Origin: Cymbidium sinense
Lineage: Eukaryota > Streptophyta > Magnoliopsida > Asparagales > Orchidaceae
Direction: 5' to 3'
DNA: 64,000 nucleotides
NCBI GenBank assembly: GCA_021442155.1
Contig: CM038221.1
Location: 31,711,906 to 31,775,905, forward strand
Positions within the stretch are counted from its first letter, which is position 1. Each line of letters begins with the position of its first letter. Under the pieces are notes generated by a model. It was not told the DNA's origin and did not search any database. It was given only the letters and a program-made list of their open reading frames with translations. Shown piece after piece: positions 1 through 12,160 of this stretch. The position numbers and the translations under genes are program-made.

Positions 1-34
<34 letters not shown>

Positions 35-131
35 TAATAATACAATAATAATAATAATAATGATACAATACTAATAGTACAACAATAATAATAATAATAA
101 TAACAATAATAATAATAATAATAATAATTTT
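1..131. repeat. (AAT)n microsatellite
   Basis: Nearly uninterrupted AAT/ATA triplets open the window, with a few interruptions (for example around positions 33-45 and 61-90). It is a simple repeat with no coding content and probably extends beyond the left edge. Confidence 0.95.
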
Positions 132-2000
132 TAGTCAATCAAATTTAAGTGAAATTCTTAATTAAACCTATGATAAATATTTATCAAATCAAATTAGTCA
201 CATGTGGATAATTAAGTCATTAACTTTTAATTAATTAAATTAATATTTAATTAATTTAATAATTAAAAATTGAATTATCCTTAATTAAATCTAATTAATT
301 AAACATTTAATTAATATGAACTTAATTTGGATAAATTAATCCATCATTTTAATAAACCAAATTGATTTAAATAAATCATATTAAAACTAATTCTTAAATC
401 AAACTTAAATCAACCACTTAATTAAATTTATTATCAAGTTTTAATCAATATGATAATGAATTAGCTCTTTAATTAATCTATAAATTTTAATCACACTTAA
501 TTGTTAATGATATTGAACCTAAGCAAATCTATAAACTAATAAAACTTAACAAATCAAATCAATTAAGTTAAGTCAAAAGAATAAATTAAATAATCCTCAA
601 ACTAAAACCAATATATAAATCAAATCACCAAGTTCAATAAACCAAATGATCAAACCCTTAATTAAAATCCGAATAAGAAGTTATTTTGAACCTTAATCAA
701 ATAAACAACTTAATCAAATCAAGTAAAACTAAAGTAGATTATAAATCTATTCAACTGAATAATTTGATAGGCTAAATTATTTGAAAGAATTAAATAAGTG
801 AATGATGAACTTTAAGTGAACTAATCAAATTGAACATTGAATTGTTATTTAAAGACGCTAAATAAAACCCTAATTAATATGACAAATGCATTTGTTTAAG
901 TGAAATTTTAATCAAATAAACATAGTTAAATTTAATTGAATAATAATTGCAATAAATATTAGATGAATAAATTATCAAATAAATAAATAATAAACAAATA
1001 ATATCCCATAAATCTTAACCTTAAAACACTTAGCCAAATGATAAATCAAATAAAACTATAATTAATTTGACAAGAAGGCCATGATCAACCCATGGTTAAA
1101 TCTTAATTAAGCAAATCATAATGAAATAATTAAACTTTAATTAAAAAACTCAGGTAATCTCTAATTAAGTTTAATATTTATTGCCCAACTAAACTTAATC
1201 ATTTAAATGAGTTAATCATTTAATTAGAAATCAAACTTAATTGATTATTAATCTAATCTCAGTTAAATGAATAACTTGGAATATTGATTAATCAAATCAA
1301 TAAATCTTCCATTAACATGAAATTTAATCAACTGTTTGGCCAAGAAAACATATCTAGGTTAATGATAAGGAGTTAATTAAACTAAATTAAATTGATCATC
1401 AAACCAAAATGATCAATATATAAACTAAATGACTAAATTTAAGGAATTAAACCCTTAATTGGAATTCGAATAAAAGAGCATGTTAAACTTTAATTAAATC
1501 ATAAGTTAGTTAGAATATATTCACCAATCCAAATCAAGTTTAAGTGAAATGATAAGATTAATAAATCTAAATAACATTGAAATAGTCTAAGCAATATTAA
1601 TTATATAAAGTTAAAATCTCAAATCGAAACCCAAAAGAAAGAAAATTCATATGTTAATTTAAAGGATATTGAATTATCAAAATTTAATCAAATCAAACTA
1701 CAATCTAATAAACCTAAAATTAATCAATCAAAATACATGAAGTTAAACAAACTTAAACTTTAAAATCTAAATCAAACCAAACAAACATTAATCAAATCAA
1801 ATCAATTTAGTTGAATCATTTATATAAATAAAATGGGCTAATTAAGATACTTGGTTCTGTTAATTCTTAGAGTAAACTTTCATCTTAGGATGAAAGTTTC
1901 ATTATATTAGGATTAAGATGTTGAATGAAATGGATTCTGCTCTAAGTAGAATTTATCTTATTATTCATTCTTTAAAACCTAAATTCAACTTAAACATAAA
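132..2000. other. AT-rich gene-free stretch
   Basis: This stretch is very AT-rich, dominated by short runs such as TTAATTAA and AATCAAAT. No open frame or recognisable protein similarity is visible on either strand. A short perfect inverted repeat is seen near 1,875-1,900 (CTTTCATCTTAGGATGAAAG). I cannot align it convincingly to the LTR-like units that follow, so it may be the diverged interior of another repeat. Confidence 0.5.
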
Positions 2001-2089
2001 AATGAACTTAAAATTGAAATAAAAAATCAATTATATTATTTAAATTGAAACCATCCAATGGTAAAATTGAATAAACTCTGAATTCAAAT

Positions 2090-3028
2090 CAAATTTAAAA
2101 TGATATAATGCTTAGAACAGACTTGCCACACAAGCCTTCTTTGCACACACATTAGGATACTAAGTCACTACTTCTATTTTAGGATGGATATAATGATATT
2201 GTGTTTTATTTAGTAATATAATATTTTAGAGGATGAATGTGGATAATGACCGATGTTAGTTTGATAGTCTAACATTATTTTCTATGGGATTGTGCTTTGT
2301 AAAAAAAATAAATATATTTTGTTATAGATTGCTTATGCCCAAAGCATAATCCAAGTTAGAATTTTGGTTACCCATGTGGTGCTAAGTCCAAATTATAAAT
2401 ATATAACGGTTTGAATGTATGTAGATTTTATTTGTAGTTAGATTTATTTTTCATATAAAATGTAATTTTTGCAATAGGAATTAGGATTAGTGCAATGAGA
2501 TTTAGGATGAGCAATGACTAGAAGGCTTTGTCCTGGGGTGCCCTGTGATGCCTTTGGAGCTAATCAAACCAAAAGGAAGAGAAGGAGGACATGAAGAAAT
2601 GAAGAAAAGAAGACCCTCATAGCATGTATTCAATTTCAATTGTAATTATTCTTTTGTAATCCGGGTTATATAAGGGTAGAGCTCGGCTACCCATCTTTAT
2701 CTTCGGGTGTAAATAGATTCAATCTTATTCTTTCATGGTAGTCTATAAAATGTTTGATGTTATGTTTAGATTGCGCATTAGAATTGCATGCTTTTCTTAG
2801 TTTCTTAAAATTTGATGTTTAAATGTATGGCCTAGATGCGGTAGGTTCTTAGTATAAAATTAATTTTTCTACCAAATTAACAACTCGCAATTAAATTTTA
2901 AAACAACTTTCAACTTCATCATAAAGCCTAGGTTGTAATCAGAATAACTAAAATATTTATCAACCTCTTAGCTGTATGTTGTATGCTTCACATCATGCAT
3001 GTCATATTCCTTCTTCCTTGAATATGGG
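2090..3028 (+). repeat. 3' part of LTR-like unit A plus short downstream segment
   Basis: It aligns by eye with the last part of units B and C. All contain a segment with ACACACATTAGG and TAAGTCAC, then the -CATAATCCAA- segment, then the TATA-like core followed by AAGGGTAGAGCTCGGCTACCC-type sequence. Unit A has the best TATA box of the set. About 260 bp of the same downstream sequence seen after units B and C follows, before unit B starts abruptly at 3,029. No coding frame is present. Confidence 0.65.
2667..2674 (+). promoter_or_regulatory. TATA-like core of LTR-like unit A
   Basis: TATATAAG is followed by GGGTAGAGCTCGGCTACCC. The equivalent position reads TGTATAAG in unit C (16,357-16,364) and, on the minus strand, TGTATAAG in unit D (19,772-19,779). 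In D the site is about 120 bp from the unit end, the spacing expected for an LTR promoter with a short R-U5. In unit B the site has decayed. Confidence 0.5.
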
Positions 3029-3604
3029 TGTTGACCTCATTTTTAGAATGAGTTTTCAACTTCTTCATCTTAGAGATAGGATTCATCTTAGACACTAAGA
3101 ATTCCTTAGTCTTAAGACACTTAGTGATTAGTGAACACTTAACCTAACCCTGAGACTTAGAAGAGTTAGCCATGGAATAGGTTATGCTTGGGGTGTTAGG
3201 AAAACTTGCCTACCCTATAGCTAAGCCCAATCCTCACTTCTTCTTAAATCAACTTCAAATTCAAAACAACATCAAAACATAACCAACTTCAAATTCAAAC
3301 AAACTTCAATTTCAAATCAATTTCAAATTCAAAACAACCTTAAATCATAACCAACTTCAAATTCAAACAAACTTCAAATTCAAATCAACTTCAAATTCAA
3401 ATCAAAACCTTTCTAAGCTATCTCATTCATATGGACAAGCTCAAATCAATTAATCAAATCTTAGACAATTCCAACCCAATGAATCTTCTCAAATCAAAAA
3501 TGATTAAAACCCATGATTGAATTCTACCAAAATCTTTCATAAGCCCCTTTGATTTCATCTTATGGACTTAGCTCAAATGAAATCCAAACCAATTTCAAAC
3601 TCAA

Positions 3605-3850
3605 AAGATTTTCTTATAACCCATTTATATTCTCATTTATATTCACAAATATAAATGAAATATAAATTCAAGTAACCAAAACCAAATCTAAAACTCAAGT
3701 CCAAATCTAAAATCTTTCCTAGGTCACTTTGATTTCATCTTATGGACTTAGCTCAAATCAAATTCAAATCACTCCAAATTCAAAAGATTTTCTCATAACC
3801 TGTTTATATTCTCATTTATATTCACAAATATAAATAAAATATAAATTTAA
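3605..3850 (+). repeat. ~180-bp tandem subrepeats in unit B
   Basis: Two copies of a block with CCATTTATATTCTCATTTAT and then ATAAATGAAATATAAATTCA lie about 178 bp apart, near 3,610 and 3,788. The same module occurs four times in unit C, so copy number varies between units. Confidence 0.75.
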
Positions 3851-4189
3851 ATAATCAAACTAAATTCAAAACTCAAACCCAAATCTAACCTAAAACCCAA
3901 CCTATACTTCTTCAAGTCAAATTCTTGAACTTAGCCAAATCAAACTCAAATCAATCCAAACCCTTGGAGGATTTTCTTCATGATTCAATCAATCCTTCAA
4001 TCATGAATCCAAATATAAACATAAACTTCAATCATCAAATCAAAACTTAATTCAAAACTCAAACCCAAATCAAACCCATGTTCATCCATTGAATTTGAAA
4101 TTTTCAACTGAATCAAAACCCATTTAACTCCAAATCACTTGCAAATGGATTTATATTTTAATCATAAATCCATATGTGAGTTCAACCAA

Positions 4190-5060
4190 ACTTGAATCAA
4201 GCCTTGATCAAGTCAATTGACCCACTTAGGCTCACTTTGACCCAAAGTGACCTAAAGTACCTTTTGAGCCAAATTCTAATCCTACCCAAATTGGATTGAA
4301 CTAAGCCCATCTAAGCTCACATTGAGCAACAATCATCATAAGATGATCAATCACTCAAATTGGGTCAAACCAAGTCAAACCTAGCCTTTGACCAAGTCAA
4401 TACTTAACCCAAATGAAACCTAAACTAGCCAAAATCCACCATAGGCCAAATTGATTGAAACCATTGATCTAAACTAGTTTATGATCAATGATTGAACATG
4501 ACCAAGTCATCATTTGAGCCAAACCTAGCCCAATTGGCCACTTGACCCAAGTTGACCCAACTTGACTAAAAAACTAAAATGTGTCAAATCTTGATCTAAG
4601 CCAAATTGACTGCAACCAATGGGTCAAATTCATTCTAAATCACTTGTTGAACTTGACTTAAAGCTCCTCAACTAACCCAGCCCACAATTGACCATGAACC
4701 CAACTGACCTAAAAGGTCAAATCAAGCCAAAATCAAATCAAATCAAAATTGATTCATACCAAAGCTTGCAAAATATTTCAAATGACCAACTAAACCTAAA
4801 CCAACCCATGCCATAACCCAATTGGGTCAAATGGGTCAAATTGGTCAACTTGACCCATTTGACCTAAGTGAACTCAAATAAATCAAAATCAAATATAAAT
4901 CAAATTGAACCAAACCAATGATATCAAACCACTTCAAATGGTCATATGAACTTGTCCCAACCCTTGGTTTCACCTAATTTGACCAATTGGTCAACTTGAC
5001 CCAAGTTGACCCATTTTGACCTAAATGAGTCAACATGAGCCAAATGATATCAAATCAACA
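4190..5060 (+). repeat. W-box-like TTGAC/GTCAA array in unit B
   Basis: Direct reading shows more than twenty TTGAC or GTCAA cores in under 900 bp, often in the phrases TTGACCCAAGTTGACCCA and GGTCAAATTGGTCAACTTGA. TTGAC(C/T) is the known core of the WRKY-factor W-box. Whether it works as one here is inference; the pattern could also be a degenerate minisatellite with no regulatory role. Confidence 0.55.
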
Positions 5061-8000
5061 CCAAATTCATTGAAAATTAGCACAACCCAATTTTCAATTA
5101 TTTCAAATATGCCCAAATTGAAATCAAAGCCAAATGACCATTTTACTCCTAGGTCAAAGGGTAACCTATGATCAACTTAACTTGGAATTTTATCATACTC
5201 CAACTCAAGACCATTTGGCATCCTCTTAGTGGTCCATTTGGACACTAAGTGATGTGGTGCATATGAACTAATGGGTTTGGGTCAGCCAAACCCAACCCAA
5301 AGCCAAAATTCACTACCTAATGGAAAATGAGCACATGAAATCAGTCCATACCCTCATTTAACACATGGGCAACTCCTCCACTACACTCCCCTGCCAAAAT
5401 CGAACCATGTGAATCTCCTAACAACCTAACAAACCCATTCAATAGGATCAATTTGATCAAAATGGAAAAGGAGCTCATGGCCGTCCGATCCAAGTAGGGG
5501 GAGATATACTCCCCCTAATTTCATTCCAATTCACATGACTTGCTATCCATTGAACCCTAGGAACTCAGAGGAAGCATCTCCAAGATCTCCCAAGGTTTCC
5601 CAAGCTCAATTGAATTCTCCATTATTGATTTTGCCTAAGCCGAAAATAAGGGAGGTGAGTGAAAGTGCCAACTTACTCAATTCTCTATAGAAGTCTAATT
5701 CCTCTTGCAAGCACCATCAGGGAGGCAAGTCGAGCTCACCCAAGGTGTTTTCCATGCAACCAAGCCACAGGAAGGAGGAGCTAGACCAAAGCTGCAAGCC
5801 ATTGAAGCTTACTTTAGTCAATAGAAATATCCACTTCATCTCAAGCCTTCAAACCTTCAACAGGGCTTTGTCTCCACTAGACAAAGCTACCTCGTTGGGA
5901 GAGGATAGCCTCTAGGTATGCTTCAAAAGATTAGGAGAATTTTCTTTGGTCCTTATGAAGTGAACTTTAATCTCAATCAAAATTGACCGTTGGATGTTCT
6001 TCCCACACCTCTTGATGGTGTGTTGAATCCTCAATAAGCTCAAGTGAGCTCAATCAAGCCATGGAGGATGACACTGCCTCCCAGCGGCAGGCGGGATGAA
6101 TCATGGACCATCCATTCCGTGTTTTGGATGGACGATCCTGATTAAAACATGTTATATCCCGTGATTAATCCCTTTGATATCGCGAGCTTGATCCTAATCA
6201 TCTGATCTTTGATCGGACGGTCCAAGGGAAAGCACGTAGCACTGCTGGCTGACGCGGCATTGGATGTGATAACTTAAATAACCAATCCCATCCTACCACG
6301 TGAAATGCGCATGCCACGTCAGCGGTTCACGTGGCGCCAACGGAATTAGTTATATAATTAGGGTATTTAATGGCCTATTAATCATTGAAACTTCAAATAT
6401 TCATAACTAAATGTAGAAAAATCCAAAAAATGTAAACTTAACTTCATTTTAAAGATAATTAAAGGGGGAATAATATAAAATTAATTTTGATTAATTTTAA
6501 ATAATATATTTCATGTAATTTATGTTTTATTGGGAATATAATTATGCTAATTACTCCCTAATTATGTCATTAATTAATTCCAAACTTCTCAGGTATGTTT
6601 AGTGGCATGACTTCTGCCTCGCCTAATTTTCTTAGAATTTATTAATGGTTTAATTAAGATAATTGCTTGATTCATTCCTAATCGCTCCCTTAATTAATTA
6701 AGTGATTAATTAATCTATTAAATAATGGTGAATCCATTAATTGGGCTTGCTAATCACTATAAAATGTTGAAAGGACTTAGGGAATGAGATTAGGATTCCT
6801 TTTCTAATCTCTTCTCCCTAAGTTCACCCTATTCGGAAAATATTTAATCAAGTTGTAATTAATGGACTAATCACTTCATTAATAAATTTAATTAATCAAA
6901 ATTCAAAATTAAATTATTCTAGAACTCAATAATCTTAATTCTTGGGTAGATCCTTAGGTGTTCAAAAGACTAAGGTAAGCTTAAAGAAATCATAATTCAA
7001 CTCACATGTGTAGGATGATTATGAAAGTACTTAATTAAACCCTTTAGCTTAATTAATCAAGAGTTGTGAGTCAATTGCATTAGACCCCTTTCTTTCTTAA
7101 GGTGCATTGCTGATTTAAATTCAATGTGGTTGCATATCATATGTTGGCTCATAATTATTTGGTTAATTATGTTAAAGTGGTATAGGTAAGGGGTAATTAA
7201 TGAATCTAACTTACACCTTAACCTAAATAAAACATAAAATCAACTTAATGATTCTAAAAAATTAAACTAAAACAGTACACACATGAGGGAAATGGGTTAG
7301 GACCAGCAAACACCATTTTCATATTTCCTAAATCAAACTCAAAATAAGAATAAAAATCTCTTTAAGAAATGTTGATTATATTTAAATTATCTTATTTCAT
7401 ACGATTGTCTTTATCCATTAATTAGGGTGAATGAAGTTACATGCTTACATCACTTTATTTCTTTCTAAGCATGCTAAATGGTGTATGTCATATGAAATCA
7501 TGCATTACATCTTTTGAAAAATCAAATAAATGAAATGTTTCCTTTATGTCAAATTGCATGTTTTGGCTAAAGTAGGAATATGAGTGGCTATTATCACAAC
7601 TAAATCAAAAATTATTTTCAAAACTTATAAGTCAAAGACTATAAATGAATATATGCTACTTATAAGTGTTTATAAGCTTGCATGTGATTATAACATAAAA
7701 TATGTTGTGTGGTTTTCTTCTCTTTTCTTAACATAGGTTTGTATAGGATTTGCAAAGTGTATGGTTCATTTGAAAAGAGCACAACACTTGCTTAAATCCA
7801 TTTCTATACACTTCTATGCTATGGCTTAAGAAGAATCTTCACATTGCATATATAAATTAAATAACCAAAATCAAACAAACAAACATAAATTTTTTGCATG
7901 ATTCTTTTTTCATTGATTTCTTTTTATACATGCACATGTATTTAAGAAAATTGGTATATTTGTCTGGACATCCTAGGGTTGTGAGGCTTTAAGTAGATCC

Positions 8001-9285
8001 ACGTAGGTCTTGTACCTTACACCCATGGTGTAGAAAATAATAGCATCATACTTATGTCTTTCATATATGTAAATGTGCATTTGATTAATGGATAAAAGAA
8101 TCCCTCTCTTTCTACTTAACAAAATCATGCATCATGAAGCATCTAAATTTTCTTAAGCAACATCCATTAGCATTCATCATTAAGGTGTGCTAAATATTTA
8201 CATTTGCATATATAGATTTGTTTAGGATCATTTCATGTACATGATACACATGTTGGAAAGAAATAAATGATTGTGTATTTTATGATAATAATTCACTTTA
8301 ATTAATCTTAAAATGCCCTTCTTATTGAATATATTTATTTAGAGAAAATCTAAATTTAAAATTAATTAAAATACATGATAAAACATTCACTAAAGAAAAA
8401 TTACTAATGAATCTATCTTAGAAATTACTTAAGGTGGGAGGAAAGAGAAGTTTTGTTCTCTTTTCTTCTCTTTACAACACTTAGTAATCAAGTGTAAGTT
8501 CATTCAAACCAAATATCAAATCATAAAATAAAATTAACAAATCAACTAAATCACTTAAATGAAACCACCCTATAAGTTGAATCCTTCATACTTAAAAAAC
8601 TCTAATCTTAAAGCCTAGCTAAGACATATCACAAAAACCTTAAATGGACACACATTAGGCTAAGTCACCATTTCTAGCTCTGCGTTAGGGTGGTGCATGG
8701 TTTGATGCTTGATTTGATGTAATATTTTAGTCTGGATGTTAGGGTGTATGTGTGTGTAGACTAAATGGTAGGAGATGAAGTCTAATCATTATCTTCTAGG
8801 GATTGTGCTTAAGATAATAAAAATATAAATTCTTTTTGTAAGTTGCTTTTATACCCCTAAGCATAATCCAAAATAGTGGACTTGGTTACCCATGTGGGTG
8901 CTAAGTCTAATTTATTCATATACATGCTTGGGATTGTGTGGTTTGTTTAGTTAATCTCTATTTTTGTTTTAGTTAGATTTACTTTTCATGTAATTTATAA
9001 TTAAGATTTGGAATGAATGTTATGGGAGATTAGGATGAACATTGGTCATAAGACTATGTCTTATGTACCATGTGAAGCCTTTGGAGCATCCACATTCCAA
9101 CCAACCAAAAGAAGGAAGGAAAGAAAAAAGAAGAAAGAAAGAAGAAAGAAGAAAAGAAGAAATGAAGAAATGAAGAATGAAGACCCCCATAACATGAATT
9201 CCTTTTTGATTGTAATTAATTCATTTATAATTGTGTATTTTCCCAATATCTTTTCAATTTTGTGGTGGAGATACAAAGGCCTTTA

Positions 9286-9956
9286 TTCTTTATTTTAATT
9301 TTAATTGTTTGATGCTTATTTGCATTAAGATGGCATGATTTTCTAGTTCTTCCTTGCTTTGATGAATGACATGGATGCGATTAGGCTCTTACAAAAAAAA
9401 ATTTCTATCCAATTAATCAACTTAAAATTAAAAAAATTAATAACTCATAACTTCACTTAAAGCCTAGGTTATAAAAATAATATAAAAGATTTAGTAACCC
9501 CTAAGCTGGATGTTATATGTTTTCACATCTTACTTCACTCTTGCTTGACTTCCACCTTGCTTAGTTGGACCTTTGAGCCATGGTAGAAATACACCTCTAC
9601 TTTGATTTTGCCCATTAATTTCTCATAGGCATATGAATCCCATTATTGTGTAAATAAATTATCCAAAATGTAAATAAAACATAACAAAATTTATATAGAT
9701 TTAAGTCATTACTCATGCCCTACATGATCTAGGAGTGTGTTTTGACTTAGTTTCTTTCTAAATAAAACAATCTATTATCTATTATAAGACTTCCCCATGT
9801 ATTTAAAATTGGGAGGAGTTAGTTCTCACCCTGATTGTAAGTCCAAAGTGGGATGGTTTATTCTCTCTTGTGGAGGTAAACCATATGCCCATTTCAGATT
9901 TAAGTGCTTTCAAGCTCTCAAGAATGTTTTAAGGTTGTTGTTTCCCTTTATGAGCT
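9286..9956 (+). repeat. Sequence downstream of unit B, truncated by unit C
   Basis: This segment matches the sequence that follows unit C (from ~16,420) block by block. Shared phrases include TTGCATTAAG(A)TGGCATG, CACTTAAAGC and GTAAGTCCAA. It ends abruptly at 9,956 where unit C begins, while the copy after unit C continues for ~2.4 kb more. No gene is visible. It may be the interior of the element whose LTRs are units B and C, or a piece cut by insertion of C. Confidence 0.55.
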
Positions 9957-10379
9957 TGTTGACCTCATTTTTAGAATGAGCTCTCAGCCCCTCCATCTTA
10001 GACATAGGACTCCTCTTAGACTTTAAGAGCTCCTTAGTCTTAAGACACATCTAGTGATTAGGTGGACACTCTCCTATCCCTAGAAGACTTAGAAGAGTTA
10101 GCCATAAGAATAGGTCATGCCTTAGGGGTGTTAGGAAAATCTGCCTACCCTTAACTTGAACCATTCCTCACTTTCCTTCTTTCAAGTCAATCTCCAAATC
10201 AATTCTATTTGATTTTCTCTTGACTCAAATCAACTACACATGATTGAAATCCATGATTGAAATCTATGATTAAAACCCATGATCAAAATCCATCAAAAAT
10301 TCTTAAGTTTAAATTTTGCTTAAGTCTTTAATTTTCCCTTGAGAACTTGCCAAAATCATGATCTAAACCTATTCAAACC

Positions 10380-11010
10380 TTTGAGATTTTCTCATAATCC
10401 ATTTATATTCTCATTTGTATTCACATATATAAATGAAATATAAATTCAAATCAATCCAACTAAACTCAAAATTCCAAATCAATTCATGAAAATTTTCTTA
10501 AGTCCCTTTAATTTTCTATTAAAGGACAGCCAAAATCAAACCTAAATCATGATCAAACCATTTCAAATTCATGGGATTTTCTCAAAAATTATTTAGATTC
10601 TCATTTATATTCTCATATATAAATGAAACATAAATATAAATCAATCCAATCAAAAGCAAAATTAAATTCCAAATTTAAAATCCTTGAAATTCCCTTAAAT
10701 CCCTTGATTTTTTATTAATGGATTTAACCTAAATCATGATCAAACCTATTCAAACTCATGGGATTTTCTCAAAACTTATTTATACCCTCATTTATATTCT
10801 CTTATATATATGAAATATAAATATAAATCAATCAAATCCAATCCAAAAATTAAAAATCCAATTAAAAAAATTACTTTAAATCCTTTAAATTCCCTTTAAC
10901 GGATTTAACTTAAATCATGATTAAACCACTTCAAATCCTTGAAATTTTCTCATGATCCATTTATATTCTCATTTATATTCACATATATAAATGAAATATA
11001 TAAATTCAAT
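10380..11010 (+). repeat. Four ~175-195-bp tandem subrepeats in unit C
   Basis: A block made of GATTTTCTCA, a variable CATTTATATTCTCATTTAT phrase and ATATATAAATGAAATATAAA starts near 10,384, 10,577, 10,752 and 10,947. Unit B has about two copies of the same module, so this is local expansion or contraction within the repeat family. Confidence 0.75.
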
Positions 11011-11339
11011 CAAAAATAATTCCAAAAAATCAAACTCAAATTCATTGAAAATCAAATCTAAGCCTTTCAAGTCAAAATCTTGAACTTAAAATCACTTTCA
11101 AATCAAGCCAAACTTGATTTTCTCTCATGATTCAATCAACCTACAATCATGAGCTCATATATAAATCAAACTTCAATCACTCAATCAAAACCTAAATCAA
11201 AATCAAACCAAAACCCTTTCATATTCTTCTTTGAATATGAAATTTTCAAATGGATCAAAATCCAGTTGACTTCAAATCACTTGTAAGTGGATTTATATTT
11301 CAATTATAAGTCCATATACAAGATCAACCAACTTCAAAT

Positions 11340-12160
11340 CAAGCTTTGACCAAGCCATTTGACCCACTTAGGCTCACTTGACCCAAAGTGACCTAAAACC
11401 CTTATGAGCCAACTTTTGATCTAACCAAATTGGATTGAACCAAACTCATATATCCTCTCATCATGGGATGATCAATCAATCAAATTGGGTCAAACCAAAT
11501 CAAACCTAAGGGTTGGACCAAGTCAACACTTAACCTAAAATGAAACCATAGCCAAATTCACAATAGGCCAAATTGATTGAAACCATTGATCTAAGTTCAC
11601 TCATGACCTATGTTTGAACTTGACCAAGCCAACATTTGAGCCTAACCTAGCCCAATTGGCTCACTTGTTGACTCATTTTTTACCTAAAGGCCAAAATGTG
11701 TCAAAACTTAATCTAAGCTAAATTGCTTGAACTAATGGGTCAAGTCCATCCAAATCACTTGTGGAACTTGACCAAAGCCTCAATTGGCCTAGACCCAATC
11801 TAGCCCAATTGACCTTAGACCCAACATGACTAAAGGGGTCATGTTGAGCCAAATGAACTTAACCCAAATTGATTGGAAACAAGATACCAATCCACTCCAT
11901 ATGACTTACCTAACCTAAACCTACCCTTGACCTACCTCAAATAGTTCAAATGGGTCAAATAGGTCAACTTGTTCCATTTGACCTAAGTGAAGTCATATGA
12001 TCCAAAACTAAATATATATCAAATTGAACCAAACCAAAGCCACCAAAACATTTCAAATGGTCATATGAACTTGACTCTTGGTTTGACCCAATTTGATCAA
12101 TTAATCAACTTGACCCAAGTTGACCCATTTTGACCTAAATGGGTCAACATGAGCCAAATC
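11340..12160 (+). repeat. W-box-like TTGAC/GTCAA array in unit C
   Basis: This is the counterpart of the array in unit B, again with many TTGACC, TTGACT and GTCAA cores, including AACTTGACCCAAGTTGACCC near 12,107. Conservation of the array between units argues that it is an inherited part of the element and not a local accident. Confidence 0.55.

Larger units (their letters stand above)
3029..9285 (+). repeat. Long LTR-like repeat unit B (~6.2 kb, non-coding)
   Basis: The unit begins TGTTGACCTCA at 3,029, identical to the start of unit C (9,957) and to the reverse-complemented end of unit D (25,592). Blocks in the same order as unit C include a TAAGACAC-rich start, ~180-bp subrepeats, a GTCAA/TTGAC-rich block (4.2-5.05 kb), a GC-richer block with GACCGTTGGAT near 5,983, AT-rich blocks, and a block with GTGAGGCTTTAAGTAG near 7,980. 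No ORF with recognisable similarity is present. The TG start and the terminal TGTTG/CAACA pairing seen in unit D suggest a very long retrotransposon LTR. The 3' edge is estimated by alignment and is uncertain by tens of bases. Confidence 0.6.

Noticed and set aside
4190..5060. Possible CRISPR-like or regularly spaced array from the GTCAA repeats
   Set aside because: Spacing is irregular, there is no constant repeat with unique spacers, and the window is a plant nuclear sequence.
9017..9298. 93-codon plus-strand and 71-codon minus-strand frames near 9.1 kb
   Set aside because: Both read a purine-rich GAAGAAAGAA tract inside LTR-like unit B; the Lys/Glu-rich or Phe/Leu-rich products are compositional.
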